A stretch of DNA of 64,000 bases from Sulfobacillus benefaciens (GTDB lineage Bacteria > Bacillota > Sulfobacillia > Sulfobacillales > Sulfobacillaceae): contig PXYW01000033.1 of assembly GCA_003023695.1 (NCBI GenBank), positions 1 through 64,000 of the forward strand. The letters are read 5' to 3'. The notes beneath the pieces are model-generated. The model was not told where the DNA came from and did not search any database. It saw only the letters and a list, made by a program, of their open reading frames with translations. Made by a program: the position numbers and the translations under genes. Shown one piece after another: positions 17,686-26,609 of this stretch (positions are counted from its first letter, which is position 1; every line of letters starts with the position of its first letter).

Positions 17686-18171
17686 TTGGAGCGCATTCGG
17701 TGGATCCAAAGCATGAAGAACGATGCGGCCCTCGATGATTTAGCAGAGCAAATCCGTCACCCGATTCAGCGGGATGCGGCACTGCCGCAAGATATTGTGT
17801 GGTCACTAGCTGGGTTTCCCACACGGGAGGAATCGGTTCGGGTGACGCGTTTAGACCTTTTTTATCAATTGGTGTTTGAAAAATGGTTCCCAGACCGTTC
17901 GGATGCCGTGAAAGAACAGCTGTCAGACTTTCTTGCAAAAGTGCCTAGCGAGTGGTTGGAACACCCAGATGTGGTGCTATGGGGCGAGGATTGCGGTTAC
18001 CACTGGCGATGGATGGTGGCGAAAAGTTCTGAGGATGTATGGTTTGGCGTGCGAGAACCGCCGTTGCGCGTACCGCTGGCGCCGGTATGGCGGCAAGCGA
18101 AAGAGATATGGGATGAAGCCACGCGAAGAGTTCGAGGCACTGCGGAGGATGATGAAAGGAGAAAACGATAG
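17686..18171 (+). CDS. Hypothetical protein coupled to a bactofilin-like gene
   Basis: A 161-residue, mostly charged soluble protein with no recognised domain. Its tryptophan-rich part (YHWRWMVAKSSEDVWF) suggests a folded globular domain, and the end is strongly basic and acidic (RRVRGTAEDDERRKR). The first possible start is TTG at 17686; an in-frame ATG at 17713 is the alternative, and neither has a clear ribosome binding site. The stop overlaps the GTG start of the following bactofilin-like gene by one base, so the two proteins are probably made together. Similar two-gene sets of a small regulator-like protein and polymer-forming proteins occur in bacilli, but identity with those is not established here. 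Confidence 0.5.
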   Translation: MERIRWIQSMKNDAALDDLAEQIRHPIQRDAALPQDIVWSLAGFPTREESVRVTRLDLFYQLVFEKWFPDRSDAVKEQLSDFLAKVPSEWLEHPDVVLWGEDCGYHWRWMVAKSSEDVWFGVREPPLRVPLAPVWRQAKEIWDEATRRVRGTAEDDERRKR

Positions 18172-18716
18172 TGGAGAATCCAGGGAAATCGGTAAGAATG
18201 TCAGGCAGTGGCGTTGTTGCTGGGGGTTCTTACGAAGCGGTCAAAGGCTCTGGCTCTATGCGCATAGAGGGAGATGTGGCCGCTCATCGCGTCGATATGA
18301 GCGGTTCAATGACCAGTAACGGCAGCATCAAGGCAGATCAATTCGACGTGTCAGGTAGCGTTCGGGTCGAGGGAGACGTTGAGATTTTAGATGGCAAAGG
18401 CAGTGGTTCCATGACGGTTCGCGGAGACCTCCGGGTGGGTAGATCGGCAAGTTTTTCGGGTTCGTTGTCAGTGGATGAAATCCTAAGCGGGCAGCAAATT
18501 CGGGGCAGTGGTTCTTTGAAAGTGGGAAAAGAAATCGCGCTAGATCGACTGGAGTGGAGGGGAGCTTTGTCCTCTCCCGTACCCATGCTCTGGGGCCCTT
18601 CGATTATACCGGCGCCCGGATCGCCGGCCTTGCCGCCAACGCGGGCGCCGAGCCTAGAATCTTTTGCCTTCCTGGTGGTGACGGCTCATGCACATTCGGG
18701 CTGGATAGCGACCTAG
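18171..18716 (+). CDS. Bactofilin-like polymer-forming protein, C-terminus probably altered
   Basis: The first 125 residues are a right-handed beta-helix-type repeat like that of bactofilins and YhbE/YhbF proteins: short units alternate glycine-serine turns with strands (SGSGVVAGGSYEAVKGSGSM, VRVEGDVEILDG, MTVRGDLRVGRSASFSGSL). Such proteins polymerise into cytoskeletal scaffolds. After about residue 128 the repeat stops abruptly and the rest (LSSPVPMLWGPSIIPAPG ...) is proline-rich and unlike the family, and the end runs into a dispersed repeat at 18688. The true C-terminus may therefore be lost through a frameshift or rearrangement. GTG start with AAAGGAG in front. Confidence 0.6.
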   Translation: MENPGKSVRMSGSGVVAGGSYEAVKGSGSMRIEGDVAAHRVDMSGSMTSNGSIKADQFDVSGSVRVEGDVEILDGKGSGSMTVRGDLRVGRSASFSGSLSVDEILSGQQIRGSGSLKVGKEIALDRLEWRGALSSPVPMLWGPSIIPAPGSPALPPTRAPSLESFAFLVVTAHAHSGWIAT

Positions 18717-18813
18717 CATACTTTTTTGTTATATTGGTTCTTGAGCCGAATTGGTAAGGTGTTCAAATATTGAACGGATTCTAGAATCGTGGGGTTCTTA
18801 CCAATGTACGGTA
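18688..18813 (+). repeat. Dispersed repeat, copy A
   Basis: From ATGCACATTCGGGC to the region of AATGTACGG this 126-bp sequence matches 61351-61476 at about four bases in five, including identical stretches such as ATATTGGTTCTTGAGCCGAA and TTCTAGAATCGTG. A second short match (CGGCAATGGCGGGAGCTCAC near 18950, against 61491) follows about 135 bases later here but directly in copy B. No open frame spans it. Confidence 0.8.
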
Positions 18814-19342
18814 TTGTTAAAGATATAAGGATAAATGTGAATGACGGCACAGGAAGCGATACTGTAACGCCGAAAGGCAATAAACCGCAGCGACCCAGAG
18901 ACGGTAAATGCCGGTATTTCCGATCGGTATCTGGGGGTGATTTGTCTCGGCAATGGCGGGAGCTCACGAAATATACACAGAGCACTTAGGGACGCTGGAC
19001 AATAGGCGGTAAGGTTGTCGCCATTCGGCTGGATAACGGTGTAGTGGGCCACGAAATCGCCCGATAATAGCATGAAGGCAACGCCACGCCTAATGACGGC
19101 TGTTCCGACTCCGTTATGGCTCCCGAGTTTCGTTGGAGCGATAAATGGCGAGCGTGTTGTTGTCTTGGGTCCCACTGATGGTCGGCCTTCGTATCTCTGT
19201 GTATTTGGCGATGTTTTTCTGATGATGGAAGCCACGGCCCTTTAGCCAAGAACTTGCCTGGAAGGGTTCCCCAGCCGTCCAAAAAAATGAGACGTGGGAA
19301 TTCGCGTTTCTGTGTCGGCGTATTTCTGAAGGGGGCTTGGCC
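18814..19342. other. Repeat-associated non-coding region
   Basis: This stretch follows repeat copy A. It contains an extra block of about 135 bases absent from copy B, then the second short matching block at 18947-18985. A 57-codon frame at 19072-19245 (start MKATPRLMTAVPTPLW) looks slightly coding-like but has no ribosome binding site or known domain, so I do not call it a gene. Frames on the minus strand here are probably chance. Confidence 0.35.
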
Positions 19343-19879
19343 ATGAGCGTTGATTTGATGGAGGTGACGGCGGTAAATGTCGACGTCCACCGCACGTTGT
19401 ATCGCTGGGATCAAGAGGAGACTCATCGAGAGCGGTTTACCTGCCGGCCGGTCCCGGCCCTGCTGGGCTGGGATACCTTCATGCACTCGATTGTTCACCG
19501 TCTCCAGAGTGATGCCCTGCGCCTCTTTGTGCTGTGGGATGAAACGCTGAATGAGCCCTTGGGCCGCGTAACCGCCTTCGATCATAATTCGCGGAACCGC
19601 AGTGCCGAGTTTGGGTACTATCTTCCGCCGGTCCATCGCCAGCAGGGGTACGGTCGAGAGATGGTCCGACGTTTCCTATCAGCGATGTTTTCCGACCGCG
19701 TCTGGTCTCTGCATAAACTGTATGCGACCACGGCCTCCGGGAACATCCCCTCGGTCCGCTTATTGGAAGGACTGGGGTTCCACTTGGACGGTATCATGCG
19801 CGAGCATTATTGGTTTGAGACCGAAGTCCAAGACCAACTGTGCTACTCGCTGCTAGTACGAGAATGGCCGCTAGGCTAG
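19343..19879 (+). CDS. GNAT family N-acetyltransferase (RimJ/RimL-like)
   Basis: A 178-residue acetyltransferase of the RimJ/RimL type, which moves an acetyl group from acetyl-CoA to an amino group of a protein N-terminus or small molecule. Typical features are the GRVTAFDHNSRNRSAEFGYY strand region, the acetyl-CoA loop HRQQGYGREMVRRFL, the following ATTASGNIPSVRLLEGLGF segment and the final Y-W pair in REHYWFETEVQDQLCYSLL. I choose ATG at 19343 because GAAGGGGGC lies seven bases before it, instead of the TTG two codons earlier. The specific substrate is unknown. Confidence 0.82.
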   Translation: MSVDLMEVTAVNVDVHRTLYRWDQEETHRERFTCRPVPALLGWDTFMHSIVHRLQSDALRLFVLWDETLNEPLGRVTAFDHNSRNRSAEFGYYLPPVHRQQGYGREMVRRFLSAMFSDRVWSLHKLYATTASGNIPSVRLLEGLGFHLDGIMREHYWFETEVQDQLCYSLLVREWPLG

Positions 19880-20186
19880 CGTGCTTACGGGGGCGAAAGC
19901 GCAATTGGGAAGAATTCGCTTTGGGCACAGCCGTCGACGGACGACTTCGCGCTTGTAGTGCCATTAAAAGAAAATGGCGGGGCTCCTGGACAAAAATCTA
20001 CTCATGATGTGCGAAGCGTTGAATCCGGCGGCCCCCACCTGCTATGGGAACAAACCAGACCTATTGGCGAAGGATGGCATTGTGATAATTCTACTCAATA
20101 TCTGTGGGGTCCTAACGGATACCCAACGCCGTCAGGTATAATCTATGCTGGTGGCTAGGGTTGAGCAATTTAAGTAGGGGAGCCAT
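19880..20186. other. Intergenic stretch with a possible gene fragment
   Basis: Immediately after the acetyltransferase stop the same frame stays open for 92 codons to 20158 (for example WAQPSTDDFALVVPLKENGG). It has no start with a binding site and no recognised domain. It may be a fragment of a secreted protein brought in by rearrangement, or chance. No other signal is seen before the next gene. Confidence 0.3.
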
Positions 20187-20779
20187 GTGATCACGGGCAG
20201 ACGAGGAGCCATAGCCATTGTGCTGGGTGTCACAGGTCTCGGGCTCATCACACTCTGGGCAATTTCTCGACCTATGGCTTCAGGGCCCGTGGGTGCGGAA
20301 CTGCGGGCTGTTCAGGCGGGATCTTTCACAGAAGGCTACCAAGGGTGGGTCGGACGGCCCGTAACATTTGAAGGATTGCAGATTCTCAATCGCACAGGCC
20401 GACCAGAAACAGTGGTAGCCGTGATCCCCACCAACGTCCCGCCTCATGTCACTCTGAAAAGTGGGGTCACGCAAGTCCCCCCCGGCCAAGGCGTCGCTTT
20501 AGGATGGAAAACGACTCATTGGACGTCAGTTCCCCGTTCGTTGGCTGGGCACCGACTCTTGGGCTCGAAGCGACACGACCGGGAGTATACATCGTGGAAG
20601 GCTTACTGGTGCATTATCGTTGGAATCACCACACTTACACCGTGTATTTGCCGGATCAATTTGTCTTATGCGCGGGGAATCATCAACGCGGAACATGTCC
20701 GACCGATATCGCTCCACCTCCCGTGTCGTGGAAAGTCAGTGTATGGTCACGCTTGCGACAAATATTATCCCGATCCTAA
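20187..20779 (+). pseudogene. Membrane-anchored hypothetical protein, frameshifted
   Basis: A gene with an N-terminal membrane anchor (IAIVLGVTGLGLITLWAIS after MITGRRGA) and an extracytoplasmic beta-rich part (NRTGRPETVVAVIPTNVPPH). Around 20504-20545 the coding signal moves to another frame, which reads VGWAPTLGLEATRPGVYIVE and YTVYLPDQFVLCAGNHQRG and ends at 20779. The combined protein would have about 195 residues and looks like a secreted or surface domain that binds a ligand or metal. I do not recognise a family. The start follows AGTAGGGGAGCC, a good ribosome binding site. Confidence 0.5.
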
Positions 20780-20810
20780 TTTTGGCCTTATCTACGTCCC
20801 CTGGAAATAA

Positions 20811-21383
20811 TTTTGCACAAAGGACCGCACCCGTATATCGGAGAGCAGTCAAAACGCAAAGAACTGCCTTTTCGAGAACACTACACGGTGTCTATCTCAA
20901 ACGGACAACCCGAGACCTGTGCTTATCCCCCGTAATCCGCACTTAAATCGTGGCATAAGAACCGTTTCATAGCAGGAATATTTCGTAATGGAGTTGGTGC
21001 CCGGCACGGCGAATGGATCGGGTATGACCACTGAAAATCCAGTGAGGCAGGATCAATTATTATTGGTTGTGGTAAGGACACCGTGATGTCGACGGAATGT
21101 GAATCCGTTTCGGTAATTGTTTGTCTCATTTCCTGGATGGACATGACTCTATGCGTTTTGAATTCTTAGGTTAGATAACTTTTGTTAGTGATCCTATAAC
21201 GTTTGCATTAGAGAACATCTTAACTTGTGACGTGCCGCACTCAGAGAGACAGACTACAGGGTACTTAGGTCCTGTTGTCGAGTATGGCATTGCATTCATA
21301 ATCTCGGTAGCCCTGCCAGACAAAGCTAGTGCCATTGTTTCAGAATATAGTGGCAGCGGAAGTCTCGTGATGGTATTGGGAAT
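20811..21383. other. Intergenic region without supported genes
   Basis: Only short unconvincing frames are present between the frameshifted membrane-anchored gene and the c-di-GMP gene. A minus-strand frame at 20923-21144 has no domain. I see no RNA gene or mobile element here. Confidence 0.4.
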
Positions 21384-22940
21384 TTAAGCGCGAAAATTTT
21401 GGGGTGGTTGGCGATCTTGGTAGAGACGACGGTCTGCTATGGTATAAAGAGCCTCGGCTGTGGTGCCGTCGTATCCCAGGACGGCAAATCCTAAGGTCAA
21501 GGATATCTCGGGTATGCGCTGTGTGAGGTGGTTCTGCATGCTATTAAGGTCGTGCTGGATAGAATGGTGACTTCGATAAGGGAACCACAGTCCAAACTCG
21601 TCGCCGCCAATGCGTCCAAAGGCATATTGCGCGTTCATAAATTCTTGGAATACGCGGCCAACTTGGGCTAACACCTGGTCACCCGCTAAATGTCCAAGCT
21701 GATCGTTGATCTCCTCTAGGCCCTCGAGGTCGATCACTGTTAATACCCATCGGGCATTGGTAGGAAGAGCAGTGAGGATGTCGCGGTTGACACGGTCCCA
21801 AAAAGCTTGACGGGTAAGCACTCCTGTAAGGCTATCTCGATCGAGGAGTTCTTGGTACGCTTGCATGACCAGACTAATGTCCCAATTAAAAAGATCTCGC
21901 AATGCTTCCGCCAGTGTGGTCTCGCGTTGTTCGCGCAAGGATCGCGCAATGAACGCTTGCAGTTGACGATAACCAGCAACGTAAAAGGATAGGTCTACCC
22001 CATATTGTTGATGAGCACGCGCGATGCGCTGGGCTCTTTGGATATCGCTGTGGTCGAGAATACCGCGAGTGAGTTGATGAAAGTGGCGTTCCAAAACTTG
22101 CTGGTAGCGATCACGCTGGGTAAATCCCAGTCGATTGGCCATAAGTGTGTCATAAATCCAATTTGCTAGGTTCTCCACCGCTCTATGAAATAAGGGGGCG
22201 ATGGCGTCTTGTGATTGCTCGATTAATGCCAATGAGGCATCGGAAATATTGCTGGCTTGCATGAGTGCAAGCGAGGTGCGTGCGAGCCCTGTCAGTCGTT
22301 TTGTGGGGTCAGGAACCGCCACTGTAGTGGGCCATGTATGATTGGGCCGTGCTAAAGCAAACCCTTGGCCATAGCGGATACCTAACTGGCGCAGCCGCTC
22401 AATTTGATCCGGCCTTTCAATCCCTTCGGCAATGAGGTGCGTGTCAGGATTAACCCACCGTACTAACAGTTCCAGAAGGCGGTCACAGTCTTGGGTCCCC
22501 AGACGGTTCGTCAAGGCAAGGTCAATTTTGAGCCAGTGCGGTTGCAACTGAATCAACCGTAAGGGATCGGCTTTTCCGATACCCCAATCGTCTATCGCTA
22601 TTTGAGCTCCAAGGCCCCTCAAGTCACGTAGCTTGGCGTCCCATTGGTCGAGGCGGTGATCGGATTCTGGTACTTCCAGCACAATCTGGTCCGCCAAGCG
22701 AACATTTAAAAATAATAGGGTGCCGGGCGGACGCTCGGCACCTAATCGCAATGACAGACGTTGCAACTGACGAAAGACCACGGTGGTCCGATGGGTCTCG
22801 CGCGCCCATTTGGCAACGGGAGCAAAGCCCTCGGATTCTCGGCCGGCAATCCGGCCGAGCGCTTCGTATCCCACAATATCACCGTTCAAGAGGTTTACCA
22901 CGGGTTGAAATACGGCAGTCAGAACAGGCTGATGGTTCAT
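21384..22940 (-). CDS. EAL - globin-like sensor - GGDEF c-di-GMP enzyme
   Basis: This 518-residue cytoplasmic protein joins a phosphodiesterase and a cyclase of c-di-GMP. Residues about 1-215 form an EAL domain with GYEALGR, FLNVRL, LEVPES, AIDDWGIGKADP, LKID and AEGIERPDQ ... YGQGFALARP, so the metal-binding residues look complete. Residues about 220-365 resemble the sensor globin of globin-coupled sensors, with RIARAHQQYGVDLSFYVAGY, where His310 would be the haem-binding proximal histidine. The C-terminal GGDEF domain keeps its signature (RIGGDEFGLWF, about 445) and a nucleotide/metal segment EINDQLGHLAGD, but has no RxxD inhibitory site before it. An oxygen- or NO-sensing c-di-GMP switch is the likely role. 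AGGAGGT precedes the ATG. Confidence 0.88.
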   Translation of the reverse strand: MNHQPVLTAVFQPVVNLLNGDIVGYEALGRIAGRESEGFAPVAKWARETHRTTVVFRQLQRLSLRLGAERPPGTLLFLNVRLADQIVLEVPESDHRLDQWDAKLRDLRGLGAQIAIDDWGIGKADPLRLIQLQPHWLKIDLALTNRLGTQDCDRLLELLVRWVNPDTHLIAEGIERPDQIERLRQLGIRYGQGFALARPNHTWPTTVAVPDPTKRLTGLARTSLALMQASNISDASLALIEQSQDAIAPLFHRAVENLANWIYDTLMANRLGFTQRDRYQQVLERHFHQLTRGILDHSDIQRAQRIARAHQQYGVDLSFYVAGYRQLQAFIARSLREQRETTLAEALRDLFNWDISLVMQAYQELLDRDSLTGVLTRQAFWDRVNRDILTALPTNARWVLTVIDLEGLEEINDQLGHLAGDQVLAQVGRVFQEFMNAQYAFGRIGGDEFGLWFPYRSHHSIQHDLNSMQNHLTQRIPEISLTLGFAVLGYDGTTAEALYTIADRRLYQDRQPPQNFRA

Positions 22941-23461
22941 TTTTGCTGACCTCCTGTGTCAATGATATGCAATGCCTTGGCTTATTCATCACCTCCTGGT
23001 GGTTTTCCGACGTCCCGGGAAATCGTTAAGGCAACCGTTTTATTTGTCATTATCAACGATTTTTAGAAAAGAACCAAGAAATTGGTGACCATTAAGAATT
23101 GACGCAATAGTCTGTAGCGAGTTTCTCTTGGACCGGGCTGTTCGGTGCACCACTCGATAGAACGCCTAAAACAAGTTTTACCGTCACAAGTGGGATAGGG
23201 ATCTTGGTGAGTCCTCTTTCTCGCGGTGAGCCCGAATACAAAACGGTCACCTGTTTGATCTTGTTGGTGCTACGCGTGGAACCCTGTTCACCGCGGGGAG
23301 CAGTAGCGAGGTGCCGAAAAGTCGTGAACCCAGTGATAGGACATCGAGTTCAGAGTTCCTTGGCGAGCAGTGCCTTGAGGACTATGGCCCCGGGAAAGCC
23401 GAGCTGCAAGAGTCATAGAGGCGGAACTAGTTAGTCCGCCTGTATGACTTCGCCTTATTTA
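22941..23461. other. Non-coding region with possible structured RNA
   Basis: This 520-base region between the GNAT gene and the EAL gene (both minus) has no supported CDS. The part 23160-23450 is richer in G and C than its surroundings and contains a 7-bp perfect stem AGGCGGA ... TCCGCCT around 23418-23441. A short GTCGTGAAC-containing segment near 23310 resembles one on the opposite strand near 14425. A non-coding RNA or an element relic is possible, but no family is recognised. Confidence 0.3.
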
Positions 23462-24004
23462 TCACATCGGAAGTTCCCAATAGATCATATCTCGATTTGC
23501 GGCCGTCCGTTTCATTCCCAGTTTCTCCAGAACCCGAATGGACGCAAAGTTTTCCGCGAGACACTCCGCGGTAATGCGTGTGACGGATGCCTGTTCCAAC
23601 AGTCGGTTTAGGAAGGCATGGCCGATTTCCGTTGCAAATCCCTGGCCCTGGTAGGCCGGCACGATGTCGTATCCGATTTCGACTTGACCCAGATCATCGG
23701 GCGGAGACTTGCATCCCATTGAGCCGATGACCTGTTGGTTGGCTTTGTGGATAATCATGCCGCTCCACAATCCATAGCTGGAATTACGTCGTACATGGAC
23801 TAGTGTGGCCGGCAACACAAAGTTGCGGACGGGAGGGCTCGGAAACCCATCAGCGAGAGTAACGCCCAATAAGTCCTGTAGCTGTGATGGAATGTGTAAG
23901 ACTGCCTCAGCCAATTCGGCGGTCCAGAAGACCATCCGTAGCCGTTCAGTGTTCAACTCTGCCAATATAAGTTTGTCCCCCTGGTTTTGTGCCACCGGGG
24001 ACAT
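23462..24004 (-). CDS. GNAT family N-acetyltransferase
   Basis: A 180-residue acetyltransferase of the RimJ/RimL-like group. It has the early TERLRMVFWTAE segment, the motif A loop in the form IVPAYQGQGFATEIGHAFLN, and the later CLAENFASIRVLEKLGMKRTA helix in which acetyl-CoA and the substrate meet. The start ATG follows GGAGG at a good distance. The substrate is unknown; such enzymes modify ribosomal proteins, antibiotics or small amines. It stands alone. Confidence 0.85.
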   Translation of the reverse strand: MSPVAQNQGDKLILAELNTERLRMVFWTAELAEAVLHIPSQLQDLLGVTLADGFPSPPVRNFVLPATLVHVRRNSSYGLWSGMIIHKANQQVIGSMGCKSPPDDLGQVEIGYDIVPAYQGQGFATEIGHAFLNRLLEQASVTRITAECLAENFASIRVLEKLGMKRTAANRDMIYWELPM

Positions 24005-24267
24005 GCCGTGCCTCCAGTGACTACGATAGTTGTTTCATGAGGTGACGGATCGGGGCAATCACCGGCATTCTCCTTTAACTTTCGAGTGTGGTCAGAATAT
24101 CGCGGGCCTGCACAGAAGTCAACAAAAGGATCGCAAAATGAAGTTCTTAAAGGTTTCTTGTCATAGAGCGGTTTCTCCGGTTATCCTGACGCTAAAGAGT
24201 CTGTCAAAAGCTTTCTCCTTTGGGTGGCATCTTTAACGACCAAAGCGGACAAGGAGTGATTTTTAGC

Positions 24268-24474
24268 ATGAATGGGTTCTTTGAAAAACTTACAGGAATA
24301 AAGCCACCGTATAGCCAAGCGGGGTTTTTTGAGACAGTGGCCGGAATTATCTTTCTCACCACTATATTTTGGCCTCATCTCTCAATAGCCAATTTAATCA
24401 AAGGTCTTTTGATTGGATCGCTCTGGGCTGTTTATGGGTTTGTCAGTTATTTGCAAGCCTTGGGCAAACGCTAA
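24268..24474 (+). CDS. Small two-helix membrane protein
   Basis: A 68-residue protein with an AAGGAG ribosome binding site and two likely membrane helices (FFETVAGIIFLTTIFWPHL and LIKGLLIGSLWAVYGFVSYL) ending in a basic tail. I do not recognise a family. The clear binding site and the regular hydrophobic pattern make it a plausible real small gene; the function is unknown. Confidence 0.55.
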   Translation: MNGFFEKLTGIKPPYSQAGFFETVAGIIFLTTIFWPHLSIANLIKGLLIGSLWAVYGFVSYLQALGKR

Positions 24475-24819
24475 AATGCGACATCTAGGCCCCAACTTTA
24501 CGATTTCGTGGAGGCCCAAGCCGTCGGAACAGCCACCAAAGACCCGTTAGTGAGTAATCGGGTGTTAGTGCTTCAAGATAAGTAATCCAATTGGCGACCT
24601 TGAAATTGTCCCGGCACGAAGGATTAAATTGTCCTAGACCTTAAAGCTAAAGGCCAAGATCACAACTCCTAAGGTACATTGTTCCAGCTAATGCAAGTCG
24701 TCAAATCCATTGCCATTTTGGACTCTTTATTAGGGGATATCGGCGGATTATAACCTTAATGTCATTACATCATTGCTGGGCTAGCTGGTCTCTAAAGAGT
24801 TAGCAACATTATTGTGGGT
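24475..24819. other. Intergenic region, possible dead coding remnant
   Basis: No gene is supported. A short frame near 24510-24585 (VEAQAVGTATKDPLVSNRVL) looks like a piece of a protein, possibly a transposon relic, but it is too short to name. Confidence 0.3.
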
Positions 24820-25617
24820 CTAAGCCTTAACATGGCGCTTGACCGACAGTAGTTTGTCTAAATTGTTGTCGTAGGCAATGATCACTCCGTTTGCATACGC
24901 CCAGGCAACCTCAGCGGCGTGTTGTAAGGATTTTTCTTCTACGCCTAAACCATACAGCTCAACAAACCAATGGCCGTCGATGCGCTCACGAAACGCCTGC
25001 GCCAGAATTTCCAACCAATAGGTAGTGCCGTAGTAGATGTCGTAAATGGGCACTACAAAGGTGTCCACTAGAGCACATAGCCGTTCGAGCGATAAACCAA
25101 ATCGACGTTCCAAGTGGCCGGGGAAAGGATCAGGGTAGACGGTAAAATGCAGATTCTGGACAAGTGGCCTCACCGTTTGAACAAATTCCGTAAGCCGATC
25201 GATCCGGTAAGAAAGAAAATCCTGCGAACCGCGTTTGCGATCGCACTCCCTGCATTGACAAAATCCTTCGCGGGCAAACGAGACATCATCTAATCGGAGC
25301 GATTGACCATGATTTGCCGAAATCGCTTGCCGAACCCATGAAAGCGCTTGGTCCCAGACGGAATCTTGACTGGGGCACAATGTGTCCCAGTCAAAATATG
25401 GGCTTTGGCGGGTTCCAGGCATGCCGTCAGGTCCTACTTGCACCCAATCCGGGTGCGCCTTTGCGAGTTGGTTATCCCCAAAGATACTCACCATGGGAAT
25501 TGCGTCAGGCAGGGGATCATGCCAGACTCCGGTAACATCCTTTACCTCGTAATATGCAGGGGAAAACTGGGCCAGATGTTCAGGATATCGGCTGACTATG
25601 CCGAATTGCTTTTCCAT
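24820..25617 (-). CDS. TIM-barrel glycoside-hydrolase-like protein
   Basis: A 265-residue soluble protein with the look of a glycoside-hydrolase-type TIM barrel: an early strand with PMVSIFGDNQLA, LRLDDVSFAREGFCQCRECDRKRG, which carries an acidic pair and a two-pair cysteine cluster, then FTVYPDPFPG, VVPIYDIYYGTTYWLE and a final WAYANGVIIAYDN strand. The DD and Y-D pairs could be catalytic, but I cannot assign a family or substrate. It is the last gene of a minus-strand group with an amidinotransferase-fold enzyme and a permease, so its substrate may be related to what they handle. AGGAGG precedes the ATG. Confidence 0.5.
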   Translation of the reverse strand: MEKQFGIVSRYPEHLAQFSPAYYEVKDVTGVWHDPLPDAIPMVSIFGDNQLAKAHPDWVQVGPDGMPGTRQSPYFDWDTLCPSQDSVWDQALSWVRQAISANHGQSLRLDDVSFAREGFCQCRECDRKRGSQDFLSYRIDRLTEFVQTVRPLVQNLHFTVYPDPFPGHLERRFGLSLERLCALVDTFVVPIYDIYYGTTYWLEILAQAFRERIDGHWFVELYGLGVEEKSLQHAAEVAWAYANGVIIAYDNNLDKLLSVKRHVKA

Positions 25618-25635
25618 CGCAAAACCTCCTGGATT

Positions 25636-26574
25636 TTAGGCTCCGACAGGATCCCGCTTTAAAAATGCCGTCATGCAATGCACAGCACCCCCTCCGCGCA
25701 ACACCTCATCAAATTCAATCGGGATCACCTCGACGCCGCTAGATTCCAACAATGCGCGGGTCTCTGGAAATCCTTCTGGCATTATCACCTGTCCCGGTTG
25801 CAGGGCAACAAAATTGGTTCCTAGACGCCCTACTTCATCCAAGTTGGTGTCTTCGATAAGGGTAAACCCCAAATCGAGCAACTGCCGCCGCAGATCCCAA
25901 CTGATAAGCCAGGGGGAAATCACCGCTTTGTGATAATCGACCAAACTAATAAAGCCATCGATGTGAATTTGTCCATAGGGCACAGATACCCGAAGGATTT
26001 GGCTTACCCCTAGGTTGTGCAGTTCTTCTTCGACTTGGTTGGCGCCCGCTGCATTGGTCCTGCTGCTGGTGCCTAAAAGACAAGTGTGACGGTCGAGCCA
26101 CATCACATTGGACCCCTCAAATATACCATTGCCATTGACAGTTTTGATGATGGGGACCCCAAGATTGGCCAGCGTTTGCATGACTGCCCGTTCTTCTCCT
26201 CGCCGTTGGCGGATAGCAGGGCGGGCTATTATGGCGCCTTCTGGAGTCATAGTGACCAAATCACGCACGTATAAAGCATTGGGACGGTCCTGCCGCTGGT
26301 TTTCTACTAGGTGCACGGCAACGCCATGTTCCTCATAAACTGCCAAAAGGTGGTCGCATTGATCGCGAAATCGCCCGTGATCGATGGGGGCATCAAAGAG
26401 ATAGTCATGGTAGCTAGCGGGGGAAATCAAATCCAATTCCGGCCCGGGCCGATGCATCAAAACAGCGCGCAGCGTGCCGACTTCCGAATCGCAATACCAC
26501 TCGCCCCATAATTGGGGCATGTCCACACTAAACGGTGTCTCGTCAGGCAACCAGCGGTCCCCTTGTATATGCAT
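25636..26574 (-). CDS. Amidinotransferase / arginine deiminase superfamily enzyme
   Basis: A 312-residue enzyme of the guanidino-group-modifying fold (arginine deiminase, dimethylarginine hydrolase, glycine amidinotransferase). Seen are the start of the barrel VGTLRAVLMHRPGPELD, the acidic YVRDLVTMTP segment, the histidine strand GQIHIDGFISLVD and the catalytic cysteine in GGGAVHCMTAFLKRDP near the C-terminus, so the Cys-His-acid set appears intact. It would hydrolyse or transfer the amidino group of arginine or a methylated or decarboxylated derivative. The ATG at 26574 is preferred since AAGGGAT lies ten bases upstream; a GTG three codons earlier is also possible. The permease gene upstream probably imports its substrate. 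Confidence 0.85.
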   Translation of the reverse strand: MHIQGDRWLPDETPFSVDMPQLWGEWYCDSEVGTLRAVLMHRPGPELDLISPASYHDYLFDAPIDHGRFRDQCDHLLAVYEEHGVAVHLVENQRQDRPNALYVRDLVTMTPEGAIIARPAIRQRRGEERAVMQTLANLGVPIIKTVNGNGIFEGSNVMWLDRHTCLLGTSSRTNAAGANQVEEELHNLGVSQILRVSVPYGQIHIDGFISLVDYHKAVISPWLISWDLRRQLLDLGFTLIEDTNLDEVGRLGTNFVALQPGQVIMPEGFPETRALLESSGVEVIPIEFDEVLRGGGAVHCMTAFLKRDPVGA

Positions 26575-26609
26575 GCGGTTCACATCCCTTGTTCAGTTTC
26601 TTAATGAAA

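Noticed and set aside
23204-23434. Plus-strand frame rich in arginine, serine and cysteine
   Set aside because: It lies in a GC-rich region with stems and shows no domain; a non-coding RNA or element relic is more plausible.
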